Assembly: GCA_019745415.1 (NCBI GenBank)
Contig: JAIETF010000053.1
Location: 62,001-126,000 of the forward strand
Source: Candidatus Obscuribacterales bacterium
GTDB lineage: Bacteria > Cyanobacteriota > Vampirovibrionia > Obscuribacterales > Obscuribacteraceae
Reading direction: 5' to 3'
DNA: 64,000 nt
Shown here: positions 43,694-52,546 of the stretch, piece by piece
How positions within the stretch are numbered: position 1 is the first letter of the stretch
Layout of the letters: each line of letters opens with the position of its first letter
The notes under the pieces: model-generated
The model's input: only the letters and a program-made list of their open reading frames with translations
What the model was told of the DNA's origin: nothing
Database searches by the model: none
Program-made: the position numbers and the translations under genes

Positions 43694-46597
43694 ATGTGCA
43701 TGTTGCGAAACTGCAAACACAAGGGTAGCTTCAATGGTCTTGCGCTGGCGGTGGCTACGGGGGACAAGTATCGTCTGCCCCGGCATGTCCTGCCGCGTCA
43801 CTACGACCTCGAGCTCACGCCCGACTTTGAACACCTGACTTTCTTCGGCTCGGTGGCCATCGATATCGATGTGCTCTCGCCGACCGCCGAAATTCTCATC
43901 AATACCAAGGACCTCAAGCTCGGCAAGGTGACGGTGGAGAACGCCGACGGCACCGAGTTCGCTGCCGAGGTCTCTGCCGACGAAGCGCTGCAGCGCTCCA
44001 CCCTCAAGTTCAACGGAAGGGTGGGCAAGGGTGCCTGGCGCCTCAAGCTCAACTTCGCCGGCACGCTCAACGACGAGCTCAAGGGCTTTTACCGCAGCGT
44101 CTGGAAAGACGAGAGCGGCAAGGAGCACGTCATCGCCACCACCCAGTTCGAAGCCACCGATGCGCGCCGCGCCTTCCCTTGCTTCGACGAGCCCAACATG
44201 AAAGCCACCTTCAAGGTGACCCTGAATGTGCCCCACGGCTATCAGGCGCTTTCCTGCATGCGGCCGGTGAGCGAGTCGACCATGTCGGTGGAAACGCCGC
44301 ACGAGCTGGTCGAGCGCGGTCACTTCCACGGGCACGCCGAGCCGCGTCTGCTCAAGCGGGTCGAGTTCGCCACCACGCCCAAGATGTCCACCTACTACCT
44401 GGCTTTCATGGCCGGCGAACTGGCTCTGGGCGGCACGGTCAAGGTGCGCGATGTCGAGCTGAGCTTCTGGACCATTCCCGGCAGCGAGCATCAGCTGCAG
44501 TTCGCCCAGCGGGTCGGGGCTTTCGCCTATGGCTGGCTGGAGGACTACTGCCAGACCAAGTACATCGGCGACGACAAGATCGACTTCATCGCCGTGCCCG
44601 ATTTCGCCGCCGGCGCCATGGAGAATCTGGGCTGCATCATCTATCGCATGACCGACCTCTTGCTGGACGAGGCCACCGCCACCCAGCAGGAACGTGAGCG
44701 CGTTGCGCACGTGGTCGTGCACGAGCTGGTGCATATGCGCTTCGGCGACGACGCCACCATGGACTGGTGGGACAACCTCTGGCTGAACGAGAGCTTCGCC
44801 ACCCTGCTCGAAAACATGGGTGTCGATGCCATGTTCCCCGAGTGGAAGACCTGGGAGACCTTTGCGGCTTCCCGAGCCAGCGCCTTCGATCTCGACCAGC
44901 TCCATTCCACCCATCCCATCCAGGTGGCGGTGGACAACCCCTTCCAGATCGACGAAATCTTCGATCTGATCTCTTACGAGAAGGGTTGCAGCGTTCTGCG
45001 CATGATCGAGCAGTTCATCGGCGCCGAAGCCTTCCGTGAGGGTGTGCGCATCTATCTGAAGCGTCACCATCTCGGCAACACCGTCGGCGACGACTTCTGG
45101 GGCGCTCTCGATGAGGGCTGCCGCAAGGTCGGCGTCAACATCTCGGTGATGGACATCATGAACAAGTGGGTCTTCACCTCCGGCCATCCCATCCTCAAGG
45201 TGGAAGCCGCCGACATGCCGGGCTTCGTGCGTCTGAGCCAGAAAGAGTTCAAGGTTCTGGCGCGGGACGGCAAGTCGCCCATCTGGCCCATCCCGGTCAA
45301 GATTCGCGCCATGTGCAAGGGCGCCCTGGTGGAGCAGTCCTTCGTTCTCAACAAGGCGGAGGAAGTCGTCTATGTGGGCGAGAACATGGAATGGGTCGTG
45401 GTCAACGCTTTCGGCGACGGCTTCTTCCGTGTCAACTACTCGTCCGAACTGCTCGGCAAGCTCTTGCCCGTGCTCAAGAAGGCCATGGGTCCGGTGGAGC
45501 AGTTCAACCTGCTCAACGATGCCTGGAGCGCCACCCGTGCCGGTCAGGTCAAGGTGAGCGAGTTCCTCAAGCTGGTCGACTACATGGGCGGCAGCGAAGA
45601 TCCCAATGTCTGGGCTTGCATCGCCGACGCTCTCACCCACCTGCACGGGCTCTTCACTGGTCCGGCGCGCGAAGCGGTGGCGGGCAAGGTGCGGGCGCTC
45701 TTCAAGCCGCTGATCAAGAAGCTCGGCTTCGATGGCGCGGCAGACAAGGGCGACACCAAGCGCATGGAACTGCGTACCCAGGTCGTGCGTACCCTCGGCA
45801 TCGTCGGCAACTATGAGCCGATCAAGGTGAAGGCTCGTGAAGCCTACGAAGCCTGGAAGAAAGATCCGGCTTCGGTGGACAGCGACATGTTCGACGCCTT
45901 CCTGGGCGTGCTGGCGCGCACCGGTGACGCGGCCCTCTACGACGAGTTCGATCAGCTGCGTCAGACCGCTTCTTCTCCGCAGGAGCAGGAGCGCTTCATG
46001 TTCTTGCTCACTCGCTTCGGCGACAAGGCTCTGGTGGAGCGTTCGCTCAACCTGGTCATCGGCGGCGGCATCCGCGTTCAGGACGCTGCTTTCTTCCTGC
46101 GCTCGCTTCTGGCTCGCGAAGCCTCGAGCGCTCGCACCTGGGAGGTGATCAAGGAGAACTGGGCCAAGCTCAAGAGCATGTGGCCCGAGAGCATGATCGG
46201 CCGCCTCTTCGGCAGCCTCAGTGCCCTCGACACCGCCGAGCAGGAAGCCGACATCAAGGCTTTCTTCGAAGCGCATCCGGTGGAGACTACTCGCATGCAG
46301 CTGGCCCAGGGTCTGGAGCAGCTGCGCATCAATGTTCTGCTGCGGCAGGCCGTCGATGCCGAAAAGGAGGTGCTGGTCAAGTACCTCCTCCCCGCCGATG
46401 CGCACGGTTGCATTCCTCCTGAAGTGAAGGAGGGTGCTTCCGGCAATCTTTCCGAGTCCAAGGCGGAAGACCGGGCTGCCAATGGCCAGTCCGGCGAAAC
46501 CGACAACAATTCCGGGGATGCTCAGAGCCGTCCGGCAGCGGATCAGGCTTCTGTGACCGTCCCCAGTTCTAACGGCGGCGAAAAGCCGGTGGGCTAA
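43694..46597 (+). CDS. M1-family aminopeptidase, copy 2, C-terminally extended
   Basis: 967 residues from the ATG at 43694 with AAGGAGAA upstream. The domain order matches copy 1: GAMENLGCIIYRM, VHELVHMRFGDDATMDWWDNLWLNESFA (zinc ligands His343, His347 and Glu366) and the long helical C-terminal domain. It has an insert (DSRVELSF...) and an additional polar tail of about 60 residues (QSGETDNNSGDAQSRPAADQ). Use of C-ending codons is far stronger than in copy 1, which suggests different expression or origin. There is no signal peptide. The first HExxH residue pair is kept, so it should be active. Confidence 0.94.
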   Translation: MCMLRNCKHKGSFNGLALAVATGDKYRLPRHVLPRHYDLELTPDFEHLTFFGSVAIDIDVLSPTAEILINTKDLKLGKVTVENADGTEFAAEVSADEALQRSTLKFNGRVGKGAWRLKLNFAGTLNDELKGFYRSVWKDESGKEHVIATTQFEATDARRAFPCFDEPNMKATFKVTLNVPHGYQALSCMRPVSESTMSVETPHELVERGHFHGHAEPRLLKRVEFATTPKMSTYYLAFMAGELALGGTVKVRDVELSFWTIPGSEHQLQFAQRVGAFAYGWLEDYCQTKYIGDDKIDFIAVPDFAAGAMENLGCIIYRMTDLLLDEATATQQERERVAHVVVHELVHMRFGDDATMDWWDNLWLNESFATLLENMGVDAMFPEWKTWETFAASRASAFDLDQLHSTHPIQVAVDNPFQIDEIFDLISYEKGCSVLRMIEQFIGAEAFREGVRIYLKRHHLGNTVGDDFWGALDEGCRKVGVNISVMDIMNKWVFTSGHPILKVEAADMPGFVRLSQKEFKVLARDGKSPIWPIPVKIRAMCKGALVEQSFVLNKAEEVVYVGENMEWVVVNAFGDGFFRVNYSSELLGKLLPVLKKAMGPVEQFNLLNDAWSATRAGQVKVSEFLKLVDYMGGSEDPNVWACIADALTHLHGLFTGPAREAVAGKVRALFKPLIKKLGFDGAADKGDTKRMELRTQVVRTLGIVGNYEPIKVKAREAYEAWKKDPASVDSDMFDAFLGVLARTGDAALYDEFDQLRQTASSPQEQERFMFLLTRFGDKALVERSLNLVIGGGIRVQDAAFFLRSLLAREASSARTWEVIKENWAKLKSMWPESMIGRLFGSLSALDTAEQEADIKAFFEAHPVETTRMQLAQGLEQLRINVLLRQAVDAEKEVLVKYLLPADAHGCIPPEVKEGASGNLSESKAEDRAANGQSGETDNNSGDAQSRPAADQASVTVPSSNGGEKPVG

Positions 46598-46674
46598 AGA
46601 CGAATAGGTTTTTCCAAGAGGAAGTGCCTAGACGTTGAGGCTCGTCGGCTCTGCCTAAAGAGTTAACGAAACCA

Positions 46675-46766
46675 AAAACAGGGGCCGGCATGACCGCTCG
46701 GCGAAAGAGGACTGCGAAAGCAGTTTTCTGAATAACCGATATCGGTTATTGCCGCGCCCCTGTTTT
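46675..46766. other. 92-nt three-way-junction element with AATAACCGATATCGGTTATT
   Basis: Outer arms at 46675-46689 and 46751-46766 pair AAAACAGGGGC and CGGC with one bulge. Inside are a GAGGACTGC/GCAGTTTTC hairpin at 46708-46728 with a GAAA tetraloop, and the 20-bp perfect palindrome at 46731-46750. Read on the minus strand the order of hairpins matches the element at 32086. It ends 34 bp before the glutamate-synthase-like gene, so in RNA it would be the leader of that gene. Confidence 0.72.
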
Positions 46767-46799
46767 CAACCCGGTACTTTCTCTAGAGAGGACAAAACA

Positions 46800-48884
46800 A
46801 TGTTCTGGATCATCTTTGCAACAGCGTTGGCGCTACTTGGCGGTCTAGCCGGTTGGACAATCGGCGACGGCGGTGCCTCGGCTCTAGCATTCACAATCGT
46901 AGGCGGCGCTCTCGCCTTGAGCGTGCGCGACCTCAAGCGTCATCACCACGCCATTGTTGCCATCACCATCATTGCCACAACCCTGGGCTGGCGCTTCGCC
47001 GGTTTGGAGTATGGCTTGGTGCTCGGTGTTCTGGCCGTGGCAATCCAGGTTTCCATCAATGAATTCGTGCAAAGGCAGAGTGTGGCCTTGCCCGTTTCGC
47101 TTGGTCTGACCTTCCTGGCCTGGTGGCTAGGCTGGCATTTCATCAGCGAAATGGCAGGGCTCATCTTTGCCCTCATGACCTTCCTCACCCAGGTGGCCGT
47201 GCACGACTATTTCCTGCAGCGCAAGCACACAATCCGTCGCAACTTCCCGCTCATTGGCTGGTGCCGTTATGGCTTCGAGCTGATCGGCGATGAACTGCGG
47301 CAGTATTGGTTCATGAGCGATACCGAAGAGGCGCCCTATAACCGGGTGACTCGCCGCTATATCTATCGCTCCGCCAAGGGCATCAACAACAACTTGGGCT
47401 TCGGCACCCAGCGCAAATACAATCAGGAAGGCGAGATCCACATCTTGCCCGGGCTCTTCCCGATTCCTGACACCGAGCGTATGGGCAACCGACTGCCGGC
47501 CTTGGTCATCGGTGCCAAGCGCCGCAAGCCCTACCATTGCCCATGGCCGATCAATATCTCGGGCATGAGCTGGGGCGCTCTTTCGGCTGAAGCCGTGCAG
47601 GCACTATCGAGTGGTGCCAAGCTGGCTAATATCCACATGCTTACCGGTGAAGGCGGTCTCACGCCCTATCACCTGGACGGCGTGGTCAAGCGAGTGGAGA
47701 CCGACAAGAAGACGCGCTGGCAGGTGCGCAAACTGCTCTCGTCGCTGAGCTTTGGTCTGGTTTCGGTTCCGGCCGAACCGACCGGTGAAGTGGTGGGCGG
47801 CGGTCGCATCATCGTCCAGCTTGGCCCGGCCAAGTTTGGCTTCCGCAAGTCGGTCACCCGTGCTATTGCCGAGCAGACCCTGCGCGGCATCTATCGCTTT
47901 GCCGGACAAGCGATGGAGCAGCCCTTCACTATGCTCGACCTGGACAAGGTGCGGCAGGTGGCGGAGAACGATCAGATCGTCGGTTTCGAGCTGAAACTGG
48001 CTCAGGGTGCTAAACCCGGTCAGGGCGGCAAGTTGCCGAAAGAAAAGATCACTCCCGAGCTGGCTCTCTGGCGCGGCATTCCCCAGAACGAGGACTGCTA
48101 TTCTCCCAATGCCTGGGACGAGTTCAACGATGTACCTTCGCTCTTCCGTTTCGTCAAGCTGATGCAAGAAACAACCGGTAAGCCGGTCGGCATCAAGATT
48201 GTCGTCGGTCGAGAAGAAGCCATTGAAGAGATCGCCCGCTACATGAAGGAGAGCGGCGAAGCTCCCGACTGGATCACCATCGATGGTGGCGAGGGCGGCA
48301 CCGGTGCAGCGCCGGTCGATCTGGCTGATCGTGCTGGCCTGCCAATCTTGCATGCCATTCCCATCGTCGACAACATCTTGCGTAAGCACGGTGTGCGCGA
48401 CGAAACCGTGCTCATCGCCTCCGGGCAGATTGCCCGCGGTGATGATGTGGCAATCGCCATTGCCATGGGCGCAGACATGGTCAACATCGGCCGAGGCAAT
48501 CTGATCGCCGAAGGCTGCATCATGGCTCTGCGTTGTCACACCAACCAGTGCCCGACCGGCATCACTACGCAGGACCCCCGCCTGCGTCGCGGACTTGACC
48601 CGCAGGATAAGTACGTGAAGGTGGCCAACTACAACATGGTCCTGCAGCGCTCCCTGCTCATGTTCCTCAAGACAGCCGGCGTGCGCACTCCCTGGGAACT
48701 GACCCGGGCCCACCTCTCGGTGGTTACCGCACCCATGGTGGAAAAGCGCATGGACGAACTGCATCCCTATCCGGATGGTTCGAACGGCAAGCGCAATCCT
48801 GTCTTGGGCGAGGTTCCGCAGGACGATCCGGAAAGCTCGGACCGTTTCGGTCCCAAGCTGATCAAGATCGAAGCGATTAAGTAG
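46800..48884 (+). CDS. Membrane-anchored FMN glutamate-synthase-like protein
   Basis: 694 residues from the ATG at 46800 with GAGAGGAC upstream; an upstream TTG at 46749 lies in the hairpin element and is unlikely. About four to five hydrophobic segments (1-150) precede a glutamate synthase large-subunit-like FMN domain. That domain contains NISGMSWGALSAEAVQALSSGAKLANIHMLTGEGGLTPYHL, VSVPAEPTGEVVGGGRIIVQLGPAKFG, ITIDGGEGGTGAAPVDLADRAGLPILHAI, DDVAIAIAMGADMVNIGRGNLIAEGCIMALRCHTNQCPTGITTQDP and the ring-proximal cysteines therein. No amidotransferase domain is fused. Such stand-alone FMN proteins are common but their reaction is unclear; the N-terminal anchor is unusual. Confidence 0.88.
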   Translation: MFWIIFATALALLGGLAGWTIGDGGASALAFTIVGGALALSVRDLKRHHHAIVAITIIATTLGWRFAGLEYGLVLGVLAVAIQVSINEFVQRQSVALPVSLGLTFLAWWLGWHFISEMAGLIFALMTFLTQVAVHDYFLQRKHTIRRNFPLIGWCRYGFELIGDELRQYWFMSDTEEAPYNRVTRRYIYRSAKGINNNLGFGTQRKYNQEGEIHILPGLFPIPDTERMGNRLPALVIGAKRRKPYHCPWPINISGMSWGALSAEAVQALSSGAKLANIHMLTGEGGLTPYHLDGVVKRVETDKKTRWQVRKLLSSLSFGLVSVPAEPTGEVVGGGRIIVQLGPAKFGFRKSVTRAIAEQTLRGIYRFAGQAMEQPFTMLDLDKVRQVAENDQIVGFELKLAQGAKPGQGGKLPKEKITPELALWRGIPQNEDCYSPNAWDEFNDVPSLFRFVKLMQETTGKPVGIKIVVGREEAIEEIARYMKESGEAPDWITIDGGEGGTGAAPVDLADRAGLPILHAIPIVDNILRKHGVRDETVLIASGQIARGDDVAIAIAMGADMVNIGRGNLIAEGCIMALRCHTNQCPTGITTQDPRLRRGLDPQDKYVKVANYNMVLQRSLLMFLKTAGVRTPWELTRAHLSVVTAPMVEKRMDELHPYPDGSNGKRNPVLGEVPQDDPESSDRFGPKLIKIEAIK

Positions 48885-48895
48885 GGGCGGCAACA

Positions 48896-48924
48896 AGCAG
48901 CGACACCACCGTGGTGTCGCTGCT
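48896..48924. other. Perfect 14-bp hairpin after the glutamate-synthase-like gene
   Basis: AGCAGCGACACCAC (48896-48909) and GTGGTGTCGCTGCT (48911-48924) are complementary about one central base. No T-run follows. The next gene starts 39 bp later, so this could be a terminator-like or stabilising stem. Confidence 0.6.
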
Positions 48925-48962
48925 CATCAGTATTCCAACCAGAAAACAGCGGAGTATAGAAC

Positions 48963-50045
48963 GTGCTGAACGTGTTATATGAGTTCGCATTCGACTTGGC
49001 CATGGGCGTTTCGACGCTCATGGCTCTCGTCAGTGTTTATTTGATGTACGGCTGTTTCAAGAAAGAACTGGCGTTCCAATCGTCAGTTGTGCCTCGCCTG
49101 GGCAACCACGACGAGTTCGTCGCATTTCTCTGGAAGGACTCAGTCCTGAGAATGCGGCGAGAAGCAGCCGGTTCCCGCCTGGCAGTTTTTGTCGGGTTGA
49201 GTGTCTTTATCTGGACCTTCACCTTGTTTGCCGAACTATCAGGGCATTGGCTCGGCGAGATGCTGGTCATCTCGCTGGCGGCAATGGTAGTGCGCATCGG
49301 CATGGGAATCTACTTCGCCGGAGCTTTCGACAAGGCTCGGGCGGGTAATGCGTCCAGGAAGATTCTTGCCTACAAGCAGTTCATCCACGCAGAAGCCTGG
49401 AAGAATGCCTGGCGAAAAGGAGAGGAAGCCAAGGTGAAGCCGCAGGCGCAGATGGCAGGCGACTTTAATACGCCGGTCTTTACCAGCGGTGCCTATGTGG
49501 CCTTGGAAGAGTCCGGCAGTTATGGTCAAGGCGCCGTGAGAAGTTCAGGCAACCAGGGTTTGAAAGCCTATTTCGAGCCCGAAGCTTCGATGAAAGCAGC
49601 CTTGGCTATGGCGAAAGTGAGCGAGCCGCCCAAGACCGGAGACCCGGTTTTGGTTGTTTGGCTGAACGCCTACGGTCGTCTCAGTGCTTTCGTTGCACCG
49701 GTTGAAGCTGTGACAACGGTTGATGTCTCTGCCTTGGCTGAGGACGAAGCCGCCAAGGAGAATCTGGCAGCAAGCCTCGGCGTGCCGCCTGTCACTTTGC
49801 GGGCTTTCTATGATATCACCGGCGGTGAATATCCTCCCTTCGGCATTTCGGTCAAGGGTAGAGATTTCGTCGGTGCAGCCATCGCCATTCACGTAGATGC
49901 TGCAGCCAGCAACAGCCGCGATCTGTCTATGGGCTGGATAACCTGTGCCAAAAGCGCTCCAGTCCTGCTCAACATGCTGGTCTTTCTCAGCGACTGTGAA
50001 CGGCAGGTGCTCAACGAGCTAATCAATCCCGGTCAGTCCATCTGA
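48963..50045 (+). CDS. Hypothetical membrane protein
   Basis: 360 residues from a GTG at 48963 with CGGAG upstream. Three hydrophobic segments are seen in the first 125 residues (FDLAMGVSTLMALVSVYLMYG, LAVFVGLSVFIWTFTLFAEL, VISLAAMVVRIGMGIYFAG). The last 230 residues are soluble with a mixed alpha/beta pattern (VLVVWLNAYGRLSAFVAPVEAVTTVDV; FGISVKGRDFVGAAIAIHVDAA) and no recognised family. It follows the glutamate-synthase-like gene and a hairpin, so it is probably cotranscribed. It is closed by an intrinsic terminator. Confidence 0.75.
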   Translation: MLNVLYEFAFDLAMGVSTLMALVSVYLMYGCFKKELAFQSSVVPRLGNHDEFVAFLWKDSVLRMRREAAGSRLAVFVGLSVFIWTFTLFAELSGHWLGEMLVISLAAMVVRIGMGIYFAGAFDKARAGNASRKILAYKQFIHAEAWKNAWRKGEEAKVKPQAQMAGDFNTPVFTSGAYVALEESGSYGQGAVRSSGNQGLKAYFEPEASMKAALAMAKVSEPPKTGDPVLVVWLNAYGRLSAFVAPVEAVTTVDVSALAEDEAAKENLAASLGVPPVTLRAFYDITGGEYPPFGISVKGRDFVGAAIAIHVDAAASNSRDLSMGWITCAKSAPVLLNMLVFLSDCERQVLNELINPGQSI

Positions 50046-50126
50046 CCTAGTGCCGCAGCTGTGCTTATCGGCGCGTTCCTTGCTTTTGGCTTGGGGCGCG
50101 TCGATGGCACTGTTTGCTGTTTTTCA

Positions 50127-50168
50127 GAACAAAGTCGATAGCCAGTCTGTCGACTTTGTTCTTTGATT
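50127..50168 (+). terminator. Rho-independent terminator
   Basis: GAACAAAGTCGA (50127-50138) pairs with TCGACTTTGTTC (50150-50161), followed by TTTGATTT. It ends the plus-strand group and lies before the convergent oxidase gene. The remaining 50169-50318 shows no gene. Confidence 0.85.
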
Positions 50169-50318
50169 TCACACACTAAAAGAAATAGTAAATTGCTGGT
50201 TTATGCAAGAATTTCCTCGGTAGTAGTTAGCAGTTTGTAGTTAGCTCAACCTCAGTCGGTTTGGTCAATTGAGCAATCTGGCTAATGAGCTGGTTGAGAG
50301 AAAAGGAGCTCTTAAGCT

Positions 50319-51461
50319 CTAGATAAGTTCTCTTCTATCAACCAATAGGTCTCGCTTGATCTCTTTGATCGAACTTACACCGCTCAAAGCCATGCTCAAA
50401 TCGAGCTCTTTGCGCAATAGATTGAGAGCCAACTCAACGCCTTCGCTGCCGGCTAGAGCTAAGCCCCAGAGCACGGGGCGACCGATCAAGACGGCTTTCG
50501 CGCCTAATGCTAGAGCCTTCAAAATATCGCTACCCCTTCTGATGCCGCCGTCTACAAATAGTTCAAAATTTTTCGGCACGGCTTCCTTTATCAATGCTAG
50601 AGCGCTTATGGTCGGTATAGCCGTGTCTAACTGTCGACCACCGTGGTTTGAGACAATTATTCCTGCCGCACCACATTTAATGGCACGTTTGGCGTCATCT
50701 GCACGCAAGATGCCTTTGACAAGCAGGGGCAGGTCGCTGAGCTGGGCAATCCATTTCAGATCTTTCCAAGTGAGCGATTCGTCATACAAAGAAGCTATGT
50801 AAGCCGCGAGTCCAGAATCTTTGACGTCGGCAGGTAAATTGTCCAGACCGGCTTTGCTTAAATTGGCTACAGTCAGTCCTTTCGGCAGACTAAAACGATT
50901 GCGAATGTCTCGTTCTCGGCGTCCGAGCAGAGGCGAATCGACTGTTACAACGAGTGCTTTTGCTCCGGCGGCTTTAGCTCGGGCGACAAGATCTTTGGTG
51001 ATTTCGCGGTCTTTATAAACATAAAGCTGGAACCAGAGATTGTTATCGGCTTGACCCCCTACTTCTTCGATAGAGCTGGTGGCCAGGGTGCTTAAGCACA
51101 TTATCGTGCCGCAGCGATTGGCAGCTTTGATCGTCCCTATTTCTCCGTCTTCATGTGCCAGTTTTTGAAAAGCTGTCGGGGCAATGATAATGGGCATTTC
51201 TATTTTTTGCCCCAGTACTTTTGTACTTAAGTCTCTTTGGCTGACATCGACTAGCATGCGTGGACTCAGGAAAATTCGCTCATAACTCTGCCTGTTTTCG
51301 CGCAAGGTAATTTCGTCCATGGCGCCGCTTGCATAGTAGTCCCAAGCTGCTTGATTGGTCATTTTTGCTTGAGCGGCTTTCTCTAGTTCAAACAAATTGA
51401 CTATGTCTTCCGGCAGGCATGCTTGCCCTTGACCCATTTCTTTTCTCTTCTCTAACTGCAT
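50319..51461 (-). CDS. FMN-dependent alpha-hydroxy-acid oxidase/dehydrogenase
   Basis: 380 residues of the glycolate/lactate oxidase family, which oxidises 2-hydroxy acids with FMN. Family motifs are complete: AAWDYYASGAMDEITLRENRQSYERI, IAPTAFQKLAHEDGEIGTIKAANRCGTIMCLSTLATSSIEEV, WFQLYVYKDREIT, LVVTVDSPLLGRRERDIRNRF, LLVKGILRADDAKRAIKCGAAGIIVSNHGGRQLD and FVDGGIRRGSDILKALALGAKAVLIGRPVLWGLA. The catalytic His lies in SNHGGRQ. No quinone-docking extension is visible, so oxidase versus dehydrogenase use cannot be told. It precedes the secreted-protein gene at 51487 on the same strand. Confidence 0.93.
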   Translation of the reverse strand: MQLEKRKEMGQGQACLPEDIVNLFELEKAAQAKMTNQAAWDYYASGAMDEITLRENRQSYERIFLSPRMLVDVSQRDLSTKVLGQKIEMPIIIAPTAFQKLAHEDGEIGTIKAANRCGTIMCLSTLATSSIEEVGGQADNNLWFQLYVYKDREITKDLVARAKAAGAKALVVTVDSPLLGRRERDIRNRFSLPKGLTVANLSKAGLDNLPADVKDSGLAAYIASLYDESLTWKDLKWIAQLSDLPLLVKGILRADDAKRAIKCGAAGIIVSNHGGRQLDTAIPTISALALIKEAVPKNFELFVDGGIRRGSDILKALALGAKAVLIGRPVLWGLALAGSEGVELALNLLRKELDLSMALSGVSSIKEIKRDLLVDRRELI

Positions 51462-51486
51462 TGATTTGTCCTAGTTCTCTCTGAAT

Positions 51487-52281
51487 TTAGTTCATCAGCT
51501 CAAGCAAGAGCTGCGATCGGTCTTGATGTGTCTTGTCTCTCAGCACCTCGTCTTCATGCTTTACTTTCTTGAAGTGGCTAGGCGTTTGAAATAACTTATT
51601 CGGTGGTGCTTTCAGTATGGAAAGTTTCTCGGTGGAGAGCGCATGACTGTTGCTTGTTCTTGGGTATTGGAAAGTCATTCCTCTTAGCTTTTTGCCGTCG
51701 GCTTGAGCTTCTGCTTCGAGCAAAATTTGCAAGGGCATTCCCATCTCAATGGTTTCTGGTATGGAATGAATGCGCCTGAGAATGCTGCAAGCTTCTTCCG
51801 GCGCCAATTTATTTGCCGACATGAAGATTCGTCCGTGCACACCGTACATTTTGATTTGAAATTTGCCGTTTTTAGCTTTATAAGCAAGTCGGTAGACCTG
51901 GCAGTCTTCTCCTAGGAGGCGTTCTGGTTTGCTTGGTAGGACAGCCATTTTTCGCAGCCATTCTTCATCTTCAAGATTAAAGAGCCAGTGAGGCGTGTGC
52001 CCAAGCCACTCTTCTCGCGACATGCGCATACCATTTTTGTTGTGCTCGTTGTAGAGCGCAACATCCCATTTAGGTGCATTGGCGATGAGATAGCAGGACG
52101 GCTGCCCAAACTCTACTCGCAGAGCCTCTTTGTTCACGTAGACAGTAATGGTGCCTACCATGTTGCCTTTCTGGCGAAAGAAGAGAGTTTCAGTCTGCGC
52201 CCGGGCCGGCAAATGCACTAAGAGAGACAGGCTTGCCAATAAGCAGCACGCGGCTTTCAGGAATAGCTTGTGTTTGAGCAT
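51487..52281 (-). CDS. Secreted hypothetical protein
   Basis: 264 residues with a clear signal peptide (LKAACCLLASLSLLVHLPARAQTE; cleavage after ARA). The mature part has an antiparallel beta pattern (GTITVYVNKEALRVEFGQPSCYLIANAPKWDVALYN, QVYRLAYKAKNGKFQIKMYG) recalling LolA/outer-membrane lipoprotein carriers, then a less ordered tail. Assignment to a family is weak. The hydroxy-acid oxidase gene lies 25 bp downstream, so these could be cotranscribed. A plus-strand promoter and candidate RNA lie just upstream. Confidence 0.68.
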   Translation of the reverse strand: MLKHKLFLKAACCLLASLSLLVHLPARAQTETLFFRQKGNMVGTITVYVNKEALRVEFGQPSCYLIANAPKWDVALYNEHNKNGMRMSREEWLGHTPHWLFNLEDEEWLRKMAVLPSKPERLLGEDCQVYRLAYKAKNGKFQIKMYGVHGRIFMSANKLAPEEACSILRRIHSIPETIEMGMPLQILLEAEAQADGKKLRGMTFQYPRTSNSHALSTEKLSILKAPPNKLFQTPSHFKKVKHEDEVLRDKTHQDRSQLLLELMN

Positions 52282-52328
52282 ATGGCGGTTAATTATAAGG
52301 CAATTGCTTGAACGTTCGAGAGGCTGGT

Positions 52329-52356
52329 TTGAATTTGAATTACTATAGCTTATAAT
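52329..52356 (+). promoter_or_regulatory. Sigma-70-like promoter for the orphan plus-strand RNA
   Basis: TTGAAT at 52329-52334 and a consensus TATAAT at 52351-52356 are 16 bp apart. Transcription would start near 52363. No protein gene lies downstream on this strand before the terminator at 52452. Confidence 0.6.
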
Positions 52357-52362
52357 GAAATG

Positions 52363-52492
52363 CTCGAAAATTTTTAGAAGGCATTTTCAGGAGGCAGAAA
52401 AGAAGCCTATTTCCAAAGACTGGTTTGCTTTTATTTATATGTTGGGTAAGTGAAGGAGAGCAATGGCCAATCCACTGCTCTCCTTCTTTATT
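52363..52492 (+). ncRNA. Candidate small RNA between promoter and intrinsic terminator
   Basis: A consensus promoter is followed 90-130 bp later by a strong intrinsic terminator on the same strand: GAAGGAGAGCA (52452-52462), loop, TGCTCTCCTTC (52476-52486), then TTTATT. The gap holds no ORF longer than four codons, although AGGAGG occurs at 52390. It lies between two minus-strand genes, 52281 and 52547. The terminator stem can also end transcription of the minus gene at 52547. Confidence 0.5.
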
Positions 52493-52546
52493 GACACTTA
52501 CTGCGACGCGATTCGACTTGACTTGAATCGACTAGAATCGACTCGA

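Noticed and set aside
43679..46405. 908-codon minus-strand frame opposite aminopeptidase 2
   Set aside because: Exact antisense of an intact M1 peptidase with HELVH and GAMEN; the antisense product has no recognisable motif.
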